A DNA stretch of 64,000 nucleotides from Ulva prolifera. Taxonomy: Eukaryota > Chlorophyta > Ulvophyceae > Ulvales > Ulvaceae. The stretch is from positions 3,731,999-3,795,998 of the forward strand of contig CM041197.1 in NCBI GenBank assembly GCA_023078555.1, in the 5' to 3' direction. A program made the position numbers and the translations under genes. How positions within the stretch are numbered: position 1 is the stretch's first letter; the number at the start of each line of letters is the position of its first letter. Below are positions 7,774 to 17,513 of this stretch, piece by piece. Below the pieces are notes generated by a model, which worked only from the letters and a program-made list of their open reading frames with translations, had not been told where the DNA came from and did not search any database.

Positions 7774-9837
7774 TTACGCAGAGGTCTGGACGTGGTCAAT
7801 GCCAAACCGTTCTAGCTGGTGCCGGAAGGCTCCAGCAAACTCTGTCCCGTTATCCGTGGTCACCCATTCCGGGATGCCGTAGCGCATGAACCAGAAGTCA
7901 TGCACGGCACGAGCGACTGTATCGGCACTCTTGTCTCGCAGCGGTGCGAATTCCGCTGCCTTTGTGAAATAATCCACCATTAGGCACACATACCATTGGC
8001 CGGTCTGTGCCGTGGACAAGGTGGCTTTGGTGCGCCCTGCCTTGCCACGCACTGGCGCCGCTTTCACCTCACGGAGGGGAAACGGGCCAGCCAGGTCAAT
8101 GTGCACATGGCAGAACGGCTTGCTCATGCGGGGAAGCTGCACATCTGCCACATGTTGCAATTCCAACCGCTTGACTTGGCAAGCATGGCACTGTGCAACA
8201 TAAGCTGCTACATCTAGCTTGATGCCTTGCCAATGGTAGTGCTGATGTAGCACGGCCAGTGTTTGGCTCACGCCGGCATGTCCCATGCGATCATGATACG
8301 CTCCAATCAGTCCCCAGCGGAATTCCACAGGGGGCACTGCTAGCCACAAACGGTCGCCTGTGCGCAATTGCGTATGCTCGAGCAGCCATTCTGGGCGAGT
8401 CGGATGCAATCGCAAGGTGGCAGCCTTCTTACGGACTTTGCGTTTCAGCGCTTTGGGGATATCGGGGTGGAACACTGCTTCCGCCGCAGCACGCGCGTGC
8501 TGCGACGCTGCTTCCGGGTCGCGGTCACCGCTTGATGCATGGCAGTTCAAGGACTCGACCACTGCCCGCTCCTGTCGCTCAACATACGCACGTACCAAAT
8601 CCGCTAGATCTGGGTGGTGCGGATCTCCACGCCGCGCAAACAAGATCGGGTCGCTGCGGCGGAGTTCGTCGACGTTGGAATACGCTTCATCGCATTGATG
8701 GCAGTGCCACGCTCCATCGGGTACCACAGACCGTCGGGGGTGCATACACTGCAGGTGGTATGGCCGGTTGCAGGTGTCGCATAACACCATGTGAGCGTAA
8801 CCCTCTGCAGCACCGCAAATGGTGCAGGGTTGCTTGTTCTTTGCTTGCGTGTCGCCCGATGACCACAGCTCTTGCAGGCTATGCATGCACCATGACTGGG
8901 GATCGAACACATCATGGCCCTCGTCTTCAATATCAAGAACGCGGCCCTCGGTAGCAAAGGCCAGGTGACCAGCAACTGCGGTCACGCTGCCCGCTTCCAT
9001 GTGGGAGTAGTGTCTCGACAGGTGGTCGGCCACAAAATTCTGATCTCCCGGCAGGTACTCAACTTCATAGTCGAATTCTTGCAGGCGCATCGCCCATCGC
9101 TCTAGCTTAGAATTTTCGAAGCGAGCCGTGGACAACCATTTCAAGGCCGCGTGGTCATTGCGAACACGTAATTTGTAGCCGTGTAAATACGGTCTGAATT
9201 TTCTGGTGGCCCATACAAGGGCCAGGCACTCTCCTTCCGTGGGAGCATAATGGCTCTCAGCTTGGTTCAGAGATCTGCTAGAGTACGCTATGACATACTC
9301 TTTCTCTGCAGAGTCCGGATCTGCAGGATCCTCTGGCTGGATCTGGCTCAAAACCGCACCAACGGCTAGTTTGGACCAGTCTGTGGTGAGAATGAACGGT
9401 CGTTCTGGGTCTGGCATGCGCAAGCACGCCGGAGACACGAGGTCCGCTTTTAGCTGCTCAAAGGCGCGCTGGCATTCCTCAGACCAGATGAACTGCACGT
9501 TCTTCTTCAGCAGTGCCCTCAAAGGTGCTGACTTGTCCGCATACGCTTGTATGTGCTCGTGGAAATATCCAGTGGCACCCAAGAAGCTGCGAACGTCCGC
9601 AACATTTCGAGGCACCGGCAGCTTGTTTACCGCAGCCACTTTGTCAGGATCGGGCGCAATGCCGGCCTCACTGACAATAGAGCCCAGTACTCTGCACTCT
9701 GCAGCTGCCCAGACGCATTTGGCATATTTAACCTTCAGACCTGACTTTCGCAGTCTCTCAAACACCCTGGCAAGAATGCTGAGGTGCTCCTGCCATGTCT
9801 TTGAGAAGATTGTGATGTCGTCTATGTAGACTGACAC
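7774..9837 (-). CDS. pol: Gypsy pol: RT palm with YIDD, RNase H, PHD finger, integrase
   Basis: An open frame of 687 codons. It begins with VYIDDITIFSKTWQEHL, the catalytic YIDD box. RNase H follows with ILTTDWSKLAVGAVLSQ, the Glu in PTEGECLAL, and RNDHAALKWL. A C4HC3 PHD finger lies at about 8690-8832: CTIC, CDTC, HLQC, and a final WHCHQC with its conserved Trp. Integrase comes next: the HHCC zinc domain (YHDRMGHAG ... CHACQ) and the catalytic core with MVDYFTKAAEF and TTDNGTEF. A PHD finger is not a standard part of Gypsy pol; chromoviruses instead carry a chromodomain at the integrase C terminus. PHD fingers bind histone H3 tails, so chromatin targeting is a reasonable inference. The frame is stopped by TAA at 7774 where Tyr-His-Pro is expected. 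Confidence 0.88.
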   Translation of the reverse strand: MSVYIDDITIFSKTWQEHLSILARVFERLRKSGLKVKYAKCVWAAAECRVLGSIVSEAGIAPDPDKVAAVNKLPVPRNVADVRSFLGATGYFHEHIQAYADKSAPLRALLKKNVQFIWSEECQRAFEQLKADLVSPACLRMPDPERPFILTTDWSKLAVGAVLSQIQPEDPADPDSAEKEYVIAYSSRSLNQAESHYAPTEGECLALVWATRKFRPYLHGYKLRVRNDHAALKWLSTARFENSKLERWAMRLQEFDYEVEYLPGDQNFVADHLSRHYSHMEAGSVTAVAGHLAFATEGRVLDIEDEGHDVFDPQSWCMHSLQELWSSGDTQAKNKQPCTICGAAEGYAHMVLCDTCNRPYHLQCMHPRRSVVPDGAWHCHQCDEAYSNVDELRRSDPILFARRGDPHHPDLADLVRAYVERQERAVVESLNCHASSGDRDPEAASQHARAAAEAVFHPDIPKALKRKVRKKAATLRLHPTRPEWLLEHTQLRTGDRLWLAVPPVEFRWGLIGAYHDRMGHAGVSQTLAVLHQHYHWQGIKLDVAAYVAQCHACQVKRLELQHVADVQLPRMSKPFCHVHIDLAGPFPLREVKAAPVRGKAGRTKATLSTAQTGQWYVCLMVDYFTKAAEFAPLRDKSADTVARAVHDFWFMRYGIPEWVTTDNGTEFAGAFRHQLERFGIDHVQTSA

Positions 9838-11131
9838 GCCTTTGATATCTCAGCACATGTGCCATGAGACGTTGGAAGGCAGCAGGCGAGTTGGAGAGAC
9901 CCATAGGAGCCTTCGTCCAGACATAAACTTCTCCATCGGGGCCCGTAAAGGCCGTTTTGTGCTGATCCTGTTCGACCACTGGAAGGGCCCATAATCCCCA
10001 GGTCAAATCCAGGGCTGTGAAGTATTTACAGCCGGACATGGATTGAAGCAGGTCACGGATATGCGGGAGGGCATGGTAGTCGCGCTTCGACACAGCATTC
10101 AATCTGCGGAAGTCTACGCACATACGCAGCTCGTCCGGCTTACGTGGCTTCGGCACAAATAGCACCGGAGAGAGAAAGTCGGTTGGACCGTCAGCTTTCT
10201 TTATAACTTCCTGTTGCAAGAGCAGGGAAACTTGCGTTCTGAAAGCTTCCAATTCTTTGTATGAGAGCCTGTAAGGCCTCTGATTACATTTATCACCTTC
10301 CTCCGTGGGAATCTGGAGGTAGAACTCCTTGTAATCCTCAGATAGGCACCCAATGTCATTAGGGTCCCAAGAGATCTGGTCCTTGTGCTTTTCAATCAGA
10401 GCTTGTAGCTCTTGAGTCTGCTCGTCTGTGAGCTGGTCGCTCGTGACTTGAGCTACCTCCGCTGTGGCACTGGCGAGTTGTGCTTTCTCGACCGCGGCTC
10501 GGCGGATAGACTCTTCTGTGCGCAATTGCCTTTGCCTAAGGTGATACTGAGTACGCTTACAGAATGTGCGGGGCACGCCTGAATGCTCCGCGCATGAAGC
10601 TGCTGCAGATTTCGGCAGTTCCGTGAAATTATTTCCGGGAGGTACAGCCTCGATCAGGATGCGGTGCTCCTCCGGAAATGCGCCAGGGTCAAAACCTAGC
10701 GCCTGGTCGTGTGAAGGGTCAGGCACACGTAACGAAGATTGTGTCGCAGTGTCCTCCCCCTCCTCAGGCATGTCACACATCGTGTGCGACCTGCAACACG
10801 AGTTGACGTGGGCGAACTCGTCACCCACTAAATCACCACCGTCGATGACTGGTGTAATAATGAAGGGCAAGCGCGGCTTGCAGAAAGCTTTGCTGCCTAA
10901 GGCCAAATCCACAAGGGCACAACCCTGAGAGTCTATGGAACAGTTATATGTCCCCTTCGAATTGCTATCGAAAACACCCGCCAATGCAGCATTTGTGGGG
11001 GACGGGTCTTTAAACGAGCGGACCCAGCGCCGTGCAGACACTCTCAACTCAGTCATTGAGATGCATCGGTGACGGCTCCACTGAGTTGCGTGGGCGTGAG
11101 GCGTTTGCCGGTAACATTCCATGTCATCCAT
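9758..11131 (-). CDS. pol: Gypsy reverse transcriptase, N-terminal part
   Basis: An open frame of 457 codons. It carries the Gypsy reverse transcriptase motifs in order: LQQEVIKKADGPTDFLSPVL, LRMCVDFRRLNAVSKRDYHA, YFTALDLTWGLWALPV (the first catalytic Asp is in the ALDL motif), HKTAFTGPDG, and APMGLSNSPAAFQRLM. The frame is then lost at about 9843, one base too many just before the catalytic YIDD, which is read in the next open frame. The usual start is not visible; translation would come by frameshift from the protease frame. An N-terminal extension of about 180 residues of unknown role precedes the polymerase. Confidence 0.85.
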   Translation of the reverse strand: MDDMECYRQTPHAHATQWSRHRCISMTELRVSARRWVRSFKDPSPTNAALAGVFDSNSKGTYNCSIDSQGCALVDLALGSKAFCKPRLPFIITPVIDGGDLVGDEFAHVNSCCRSHTMCDMPEEGEDTATQSSLRVPDPSHDQALGFDPGAFPEEHRILIEAVPPGNNFTELPKSAAASCAEHSGVPRTFCKRTQYHLRQRQLRTEESIRRAAVEKAQLASATAEVAQVTSDQLTDEQTQELQALIEKHKDQISWDPNDIGCLSEDYKEFYLQIPTEEGDKCNQRPYRLSYKELEAFRTQVSLLLQQEVIKKADGPTDFLSPVLFVPKPRKPDELRMCVDFRRLNAVSKRDYHALPHIRDLLQSMSGCKYFTALDLTWGLWALPVVEQDQHKTAFTGPDGEVYVWTKAPMGLSNSPAAFQRLMAHVLRYQRRVSLHRRHHNLLKDMAGAPQHSCQGV

Positions 11132-12642
11132 GGGGTCTGGAGATGGAGAATCTGGCAGAACCCAGCATCAGCGGGGTCGCGGCCCCGAAACAGATTTTGA
11201 AGCCCTTTAGGGAAATACAGCCCATATCCTTTCGGCACGCCCAGGCAGATGGAAGTAACTCCCATTGACTGCGACAAAGGGTATGCTGGCGGATAGGGGG
11301 CATTGAATTTCCTGCGGAACCCAAGTCCGAGGACAACATCTGCCGGGGCGACGTCGACGAGCGTACAATACACTGGATAGCACGCACAACCAAGGCGCAA
11401 GTGAATTAGAACCATATGGTCATGCCGCGTCGCGTCCCCATGGAAACCAGTGAGGGTGACAGGCTGTTGCATTTTAACACCATGAGGTTTGCCAATGTCA
11501 TGGTTGTCATTGAATGCAGGGTGACCCTTTTCCCAATCCACTTTGTGCTTCTGCCAGGCAGATTTGGTGATGGTATTGAGTTCTGCGCCCTCATCGAAAG
11601 CGACTTTCAACCCCTGAGGGTGATTTGGCGCGCCGGCGCGGGGAACCTGAGATGTCAAGAACCCCGTGCACTTCCGCATTCCAGCGAACGGAACTTTAAA
11701 GTTGGTAGTCTTGCCCGGCACTTTTGTCCATTCTGCGCTGGAACAGAGTATCTTGGACCACCGAGCGCTGACACAACTAGGGTCTGCGCACGTGGAAATG
11801 GCAGTAGCCAACACTTTCATCGTGTCCGGAGTGGCGCCGGCATGGGCAGTCACGACTCGACGGAGCGCGGCAGCCAGGACAGCATCAACGCGTTTGCGTG
11901 GGCCGTCGAGCGCATGAGCATCGTCCGCTTCACGCAGCGTCTCGGCAAGTTGCACAAGGAGCGTCACAAGTCGGTCATGCACAGCGAGCGCAGCCAGCTC
12001 TGCCAGAGAAAGGGTGACCGTGGACTGCAGAATTGCGCGGTACACACGCGTGGGCACTTTACGATCTGCCATTTCGCGACGGAATTCATCGAGGTGCGCT
12101 CGGCGCGCAGCGACTGTGTCGGAGTCTTGCTCATCACACACATCCCCGCGGTCCGCTTGCAAATTGGGCCGGCGTGCCGACGGCTTCCGCGCTAGGCGGG
12201 CTGGGTGCACTTCTTTGGCACCCACGGGAGGGGCAATGACCCCATCCTGAGAATTCTGAGCAAGAGCATCAGTAGTGCCGCCGTGCGAGCTGCTGGCGCT
12301 AGCAGGGGAGGGCGTCTTTGTGCGCTTGTTACGTCTGCCTTTGCGCCCCCCCGCCGTAGCTGCGCGGTCATCCGCGCCAGAAGGGGCAGCGGACTCCACC
12401 TTATACGCAACAATCGGGAGTGCCGAAGGCGCGTCCTGGACAGGCGTGGGAGCCGTGGCGTCCAGACTCTTCAACGGCACTTCCACTGGGGGCTGCGCTG
12501 ATATGGTACGAGGTTGCTCCTCAGGATCATATGAGCGTTCGCGGGCAGTAGGACTGAACTCAACTGTGCTGCGGGAGAGCGTGGCAGCAGCGACCGAAGC
12601 ATGGCCTGGCTTTGCTGCCGGCTCCACGCTCGCTGCCAACAT
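11053..12642 (-). CDS. Gypsy protease region (retropepsin-like, variant active site)
   Basis: An open frame of 529 codons, in the same frame as Gag and separated from it only by the TAA. The first half is low-complexity and basic (GRKGRRNKRTKTPSP). The C-terminal part holds a retropepsin-like domain: LKVAFDEGAELNTITKSAW fits the usual Asp-Ser/Thr-Gly-Ala loop, and ADVVLGLGFRRKF fits the conserved Leu-Gly near the domain end. The active-site loop reads Asp-Glu-Gly-Ala, so the normal Ser or Thr is replaced by Glu. The frame closes at 11053 and overlaps the next frame by 79 bases; moving to that frame needs a -1 shift. Confidence 0.65.
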   Translation of the reverse strand: MLAASVEPAAKPGHASVAAATLSRSTVEFSPTARERSYDPEEQPRTISAQPPVEVPLKSLDATAPTPVQDAPSALPIVAYKVESAAPSGADDRAATAGGRKGRRNKRTKTPSPASASSSHGGTTDALAQNSQDGVIAPPVGAKEVHPARLARKPSARRPNLQADRGDVCDEQDSDTVAARRAHLDEFRREMADRKVPTRVYRAILQSTVTLSLAELAALAVHDRLVTLLVQLAETLREADDAHALDGPRKRVDAVLAAALRRVVTAHAGATPDTMKVLATAISTCADPSCVSARWSKILCSSAEWTKVPGKTTNFKVPFAGMRKCTGFLTSQVPRAGAPNHPQGLKVAFDEGAELNTITKSAWQKHKVDWEKGHPAFNDNHDIGKPHGVKMQQPVTLTGFHGDATRHDHMVLIHLRLGCACYPVYCTLVDVAPADVVLGLGFRRKFNAPYPPAYPLSQSMGVTSICLGVPKGYGLYFPKGLQNLFRGRDPADAGFCQILHLQTPWMTWNVTGKRLTPTQLSGAVTDASQ

Positions 12643-14403
12643 TTACCAATGGTCTTTAAGCGGCCACACGGTGGGCCCAACGGCTGGGGAGCGGCCGTGC
12701 TGGAGGGCATGCGAATTCACCGCTGCCACGACTGCAGTGGACATATGCGCGCTCAGAGCATTGGTGTTGACTGACATATGTGGATCAGATGCCATCAGCA
12801 TGTCAGGGGAGAAATCTTGCTGGACCGATTGGTTCGCGTTTGGCTGGTCCCAGACCGGGCCAGGGGCGCGATCACCACGACCACCGCCACGGCCACGGCC
12901 GCGACCTCTGCCGCGCCCGGTGGGAGTGCCCCGCTCTGTCGGAGCTGCACCACTCGCGGCGACAGCCGCAGACGCAGCTACCGAAGGAGCACGCCGGGGC
13001 TGTGCTGAATGCTCGGCTTGCTCACGATCAAGCATATGGCACAACGCGCGAATGGGTTCTAGATCCCCCAAGTTATACTCGTCGGATGTCTCCGTGATGC
13101 CTTGCTCAAGCAAGTGTTTGCGAGCCACAGTATGGAAGACGCGACCGAGCGTGTCGGCGCGATGTGTACCCCCAAATAACGTTATGTACAGCGCCGGGGT
13201 AAGTTTGGCGCGCGCGTTGTGCAATCTATACACACGCACATTATCGTCTATGTGACGCGTGGACAGCTTGTCCGGCTGTTGCATGTGCCGGTCTGGAAGC
13301 ACAGTGAGGTTTGTCGCCAACTCCGAATGTTTGTCTTGGAAGTTGGACCGCACTAAACGCAGCAAGGTGTCCGGGGTGCGATTCGCATCGCTGGACGCGC
13401 TCAGGCGCACGTGGAATTCCACCGGGAACATGGCCAACAAGCGGTCATGTATCCACCTGTCCGAAATCACCCCCGGCAACCGTGCAGCAAATGCGCGAAA
13501 CTTCACAGAAGTCTCGTGGGCGCGTGCCAGCCAGTCACCAAAGTCCGTGACGCCGTGCACAAATTGCAACGACTTGTCCACTAAAGTTTTCCCCCAAAAC
13601 TCAGCCAAAGCTAGGCGTTTGGTAGGATTTTTCTCATCGTCCGCGGAATCAAGCATGGTCATGAGTTCTGTAACAGCGGCGTCCGAGGTGATACCAGCAG
13701 CGAGCAACGAAGCTTTAGCCTCTGCCCGTGTGCCTGTGTCTTCCGCGTGGACGATCGCAGCTGCACCTGGTGCCGGTGGTTTTGATGCCGCGACAGGCAC
13801 CGGAGACGCACACGAGGCCTGCGAAGGCACACGCGGCGGCATCACCGCCGACACCGGAAGGTGGTGCGCTGGCAAGCCGGACGATGCACGTGGCAACCAA
13901 CTAGTGAAGTCGAGCAGATCAATGTCTGTGACCAAAGGGGGCAGGCTGGTGCCGGATGCATATGGTGCGGACGTCGACGAGGACGAACCAGTGCTGACGT
14001 TGGCCAGTGCCTGAACTCGCGCGGACACCGCTGCCAGTACAGACCGGGACTCTGCTTGAGCGGTCGTTTCTGCCGCCGCAGCTCGTGAAAGAGTAGTGAT
14101 GTCGTTTCGAAGAGCACGAATCTCCTCGAGCAATTCATTGTGCAAGTCACGGTGCCTATCCTCACTCTGCTGAAGGGCAATCCTGATGCTGGCTTGCTGC
14201 TCACTCACACGAGAAATAATGCCAGTATGCGTGGTGGCCTGCGCCAACAGTGTCTGAATGGACTGCGTTAACTCAGCGCGTGCAGCTTGTGAGTCCTGTA
14301 CAATCGCACGCAGGAGCTCGGTGTTGTGTTGTGCCTGCGTTGATGTATGCTGCAATGGCGCTGTGACCATCAGGCATTGGCTTGGCTGGCAGATCAACCT
14401 CAA
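12643..14403 (-). CDS. gag: Gypsy Gag-like polyprotein part
   Basis: An open frame of 586 codons at the 5' end of the retrotransposon. The N-terminal third is predicted coiled coil (LHNELLEEIRALRNDITTLS). The middle, around FAARLPGVISDRWIHDRL and FPVEFHVRLS, looks like the helical capsid region of Gypsy Gag. The C-terminal part is rich in Arg-Gly (RGRGRGRGRGGGRG), which probably replaces the usual CCHC zinc knuckle for nucleic-acid binding; I see no CCHC. The frame ends at a TAA (12643-12645) that is followed at once by ATG in the same frame, so either readthrough, reinitiation or a mutation separates Gag from protease. Assignment rests on position and composition more than on motif identity. 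Confidence 0.7.
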   Translation of the reverse strand: MRLICQPSQCLMVTAPLQHTSTQAQHNTELLRAIVQDSQAARAELTQSIQTLLAQATTHTGIISRVSEQQASIRIALQQSEDRHRDLHNELLEEIRALRNDITTLSRAAAAETTAQAESRSVLAAVSARVQALANVSTGSSSSTSAPYASGTSLPPLVTDIDLLDFTSWLPRASSGLPAHHLPVSAVMPPRVPSQASCASPVPVAASKPPAPGAAAIVHAEDTGTRAEAKASLLAAGITSDAAVTELMTMLDSADDEKNPTKRLALAEFWGKTLVDKSLQFVHGVTDFGDWLARAHETSVKFRAFAARLPGVISDRWIHDRLLAMFPVEFHVRLSASSDANRTPDTLLRLVRSNFQDKHSELATNLTVLPDRHMQQPDKLSTRHIDDNVRVYRLHNARAKLTPALYITLFGGTHRADTLGRVFHTVARKHLLEQGITETSDEYNLGDLEPIRALCHMLDREQAEHSAQPRRAPSVAASAAVAASGAAPTERGTPTGRGRGRGRGRGGGRGDRAPGPVWDQPNANQSVQQDFSPDMLMASDPHMSVNTNALSAHMSTAVVAAVNSHALQHGRSPAVGPTVWPLKDHW

Positions 14404-14802
14404 TTATACATGTCCTGCAACTTGTGTGCAATTCGGAGATGGACAGCGTGCGTCAAACTATGACTGGGCCAGAGGTGTCAAGGGGTGCGGTGTGTAGTAG
14501 TCCGGACAGGATCTGATTGTTCTCACCATGCACAATGTCATTGCAGAAACAGACTAAGACTTGTTACTGTCGAAGTGTTTTGTGAAGCTGCATGAGATCC
14601 CATTCACAAACAGCTAATATGATCATTCTAGCATGTGCAACCGCGAAAGCGATGGTGATGTCAGCGTATGAACCGATCACAGAAACACATCAGGGGATTA
14701 ATCCTGACAATTAACATATGCATAGAGAAGGGCTGCGTTCTTGTCTACAGCCGCAAGCGGAACCCGCCAAGCAGTTTCATCTACAATCAGCGGTGCTCCT
14801 CC
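14404..14802. other. Short intergenic stretch
   Basis: It lies between the Gypsy gag start and the 3' end of the secreted-protein gene. It should hold the 5' LTR and primer-binding site, but I cannot identify either. No gene is seen. Confidence 0.4.
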
Positions 14803-16627
14803 CTAGGAGATGATCTCAACAAAAGCGGCCTTGGACTGGTCATCGGTAACAGTCAGGTATGTTGAAATGCAGTCACGCTCGGCCTTGTCACTATCCGAGA
14901 TAGCCAAGTACCATCCCTTCACATCAGGGGCTGTCCTGGCGAAGTTGCGCTCCAGCATCAGCAACGTGGTTCCCGGGTTGGATGTGCTCTCAACAAATGA
15001 CCACAGCGCTGTCTTGGCCACGTCGCTGTGCGCTAACACACGCAGGCTGTGCGCCTTGTCGCCAAACGAGTCCTTAGGGTAGTAGCGGTGTGCACCAAGG
15101 TACCTGCTCGCCACACGTGTCACTGGCGCGATGTCGCAGAGTCTTGTGCCAAAAGTAAACACGCATGACGTAATTCGACATAGATCGAGTGCCACCACGG
15201 CACCCACACAGCAGCTGCTTCAACGCCATACCATTAGATGCAATTCCTGCGTCGGCATAAAAAAGCCACACCCCGACAGCTCAGAATGCAGGCTGCAGGT
15301 TTTTTTTTTTTTTTTTTTGCGTTTTCAGACTGCTGCGGTGGCCAGACAACCCAGGCGTGCTTGACTGTGGACCTCTACTGCAGGCCTTGCCTAGGTTGTA
15401 CATACTCACAGCAGCCACCATGCGTAACCCTCCCTGCGCCAGGTGACCTTGTAGGTAGATAGGAAAAGTCTGGGAGCACACCAGTTGAGGGGGCGGGGAC
15501 TTAGAGTATTATCCTTCACCTTTAGGAAGTATGTGCTGAAGCGACTGGGTGCGGGTCTCTGATCGAAGATGAGCGTCGTGCTGGTGCCTGCGTATTTGAC
15601 GCCGCTTACATACTGACTGTTTTTGCCACGCAGATCCTCACCGTATTCCTCTCCTATCGCCACGTGGTACTGCACTCTCCCGTCGCGAGTCACCTTTAGT
15701 GACCCTGTCTTTGGCACTTCCACTTCCCGCAAGAACCTGCACAGAACGCCAGCGTCCATGTTCGTTCACTGTCACGTGAGCGCGTAGAGGGTGGGCGAGT
15801 TGTGGTGATAGCATGTCAAGATCTAAGGGTCCTATGCAAAATCAGAGCGTGTGACGAGGTCAAGCATGCTGTTGGCGAGACAGTCTACAGTGCACATGGG
15901 TTCCAAGCTGCGTGTGTGCCCCAAGCAGGCAGCACATGGATGTTCTGCATCAACGCATTGGCTGCATGTAGATCATGCATGTGTGTGCACTCCCACATAG
16001 GCATGTCGATGTTTGCCTGCTGCGTACGGCGTCCGCCCCCGCTGATGAAAGCGGCGCTGGTGGTTTTGTATACTGTCAGCGGTGCTATCAACCTTTCCGG
16101 AAGAAACCATGTAACATAGATTCTGGTCAACATAGAGAATCCCATGAAGCCAGTGCCACGGCCATGCAGTACATGCCATGTGTCACAGTGTCAAGGGCAC
16201 TTCATTCTTTACAAAAGAGTGAACGGGAGAAGACAAACACCAAAACCGAATCTCATCCAAATCAACAGCAACACACACAAGCGCACTTCATAGCTCCACG
16301 TGTTGAAATTTGTCAGCAGGCGTACATCCGATGAATGGCTTTACAGAGGTTCCAACACAGTGTGCGATACACGGGCAAAGTCAGGGAGGACGCAAACATG
16401 CAGTAACGCAGACTAGGTGCGCACAAGTACTTGTCAAACATGAACACCACGCATGCGGTCATGTCGAGAGCGCACTCTGTGTCGACAGGGTCTTGTGCAT
16501 TAACGTCGACGGATGCCCACTCAACGTCGCCACGGATCTCCTTGAGGGTTTCCACATCATCCACCGGCAACCCTGCCGCTGCGGACGCAAGCAACACAAA
16601 CACGGACGCTACTGTGAAGCTCCACAT
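14803..16627 (-). CDS. Three-exon gene for a predicted secreted protein of unknown function
   Basis: Exons at 16627-16431, 15736-15482 and 15214-14803 join with matching phases. Intron 1 has donor GTACTT and acceptor TGTGCAG; intron 2 has donor GTGTGC and acceptor AAGCAG. The total is 864 bases, 287 residues plus stop. The N terminus (MWSFTVASVFVLLASAAAG) is a clear signal peptide, so the protein probably enters the secretory pathway. After it come a short acidic stretch (LPVDDVETLKEIRGDVEW) and two cysteines (ECALDMTAC). Exon 2 reads like a soluble beta-rich domain (YVSGVKYAGTSTTLIFDQ), and exon 3 contains VLAHSDVAKTALWSFVEST. I recognise no family. Exon 1 and intron 1 are well supported; the intron 2 splice sites are less certain because the donor context is weak. 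Confidence 0.6.
15300..15318. repeat. Poly-T run of 19 bases
   Basis: It lies in the second intron of the secreted-protein gene. It could be a pyrimidine tract or the A-tail of an old minus-strand insertion; nothing decides between these. Confidence 0.8.
16207..16290 (-). repeat. Isolated LINE 3' tail
   Basis: On the plus strand it reads TTTACAAAAGAGTGAACGGG..., then CCAAAACCGAATCTCATC and CAACAGCAACACACAC. This matches the non-coding tail of the LINE at 5346-6448, with no coding sequence attached. Confidence 0.8.
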
Positions 16628-16985
16628 GTCTGGGTTCCGCGTTAGCTACTAGCTGCTAGTATGGCCTATGACAATGCTTCGCTGAATCCCGACTCCTGCA
16701 CGGCATTACCTCTATTGCTGTGGTTTGCTTGCTTGCTTCCATGGATGTAGAAATCGGCAAAGAAGTTGAGTGCATGCATGGGCAGGGACATGCAGCATCT
16801 TTGGAAGGTGGCATAGTGCGAGTGGCCCTCAATCGATTGAGACGGGGATACTTGGCTTCTAGCATATTCGGCCGGTGGTGCCCCGCCACGGCCGGTGCCA
16901 TGCATGCAGCAACCGGGATCAAGAATACCATCCATACTTGTCAAGGATACCACTTACGAGCTGATCCGTGGCCCTGCCATACTGA

Positions 16986-17088
16986 TGTGTGTGCGTGGTT
17001 GCAGTGTGTGCGTGTGTGTATGTGTTGCTGTTGATTCGGATGGGTTTCGGTTTTGGTGTCTGTCTTCTTCTGTTCATTCTTTTGTAAT
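16986..17088 (+). repeat. Isolated LINE 3' tail
   Basis: It has the same tail in the opposite orientation: a GT-rich start, TGTTGCTGTTGATTCGG, then a terminal TTCATTCTTTTGTAA. Confidence 0.8.
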
Positions 17089-17158
17089 AACACTTACGAG
17101 CTGAAGCATCGACGAGGCCAACTGAAGGTTCTCTTGCGATGCAGCGCCCGGAAACATG

Positions 17159-17223
17159 ACATGTCCACACCCACATGCCCACACCCACATGACCACACCC
17201 ACATGTCCACACCCACATGTCCA
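17159..17223. repeat. 14-bp tandem repeat, about 4.5 copies
   Basis: The unit is CATGTCCACACCCA with single-base changes between copies. Confidence 0.85.
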
Positions 17224-17417
17224 ATGATGTAACGTCTGCAGCATGTATGTGCACGCACGCGGCGCTCACATTACGCTTGCTACTCGACAGCGAGGCGGTG
17301 CACCTAATGGACAGTGACTGGTGTGAACCAACATATGTTTTCTGCCGGCACAGCCACGCCGCGGCAGCCTGTTTGCTACTTCTGCGCTGCTGCCCGCGTC
17401 GCCACCTCCACTTGTGT

Positions 17418-17513
17418 ATTACACAAGCGTGAACGGAAGAAGACAAACATCCAAACCGAATCTCATCCGAGTCGACGTCAACACATATACACACGCTCAC
17501 ACTACAACCGCAT
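17418..17513 (-). repeat. Isolated LINE 3' tail
   Basis: A diverged copy of the same tail: TTACACAAGCGTGAACGG, then CCAAACCGAATCTCATCCG and a CA-rich end followed by ACAACCGCA. Confidence 0.75.

Larger units (their letters stand above)
7096..14403 (-). mobile_element. Ty3/Gypsy LTR retrotransposon, decayed, with a PHD finger in pol
   Basis: The coding order on the minus strand is Gag, protease, reverse transcriptase, RNase H, PHD finger, integrase. Integrase after RNase H identifies Ty3/Gypsy rather than Ty1/Copia. The coding region is broken by one stop between Gag and protease, two frame changes (about 11.1 kb and 9.84 kb) and two in-frame stops in integrase. A pair of LTRs could not be found, so the ends are only those of the coding region. 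It lies about 400 bp downstream of the secreted-protein gene. Confidence 0.85.

Noticed and set aside
7684..7776. Reassigned stop codons (TAA/TAG read as sense)
   Set aside because: The stops replace Tyr and Trp at known positions of integrase, and other genes here end at TAG or TAA, so decay is simpler.
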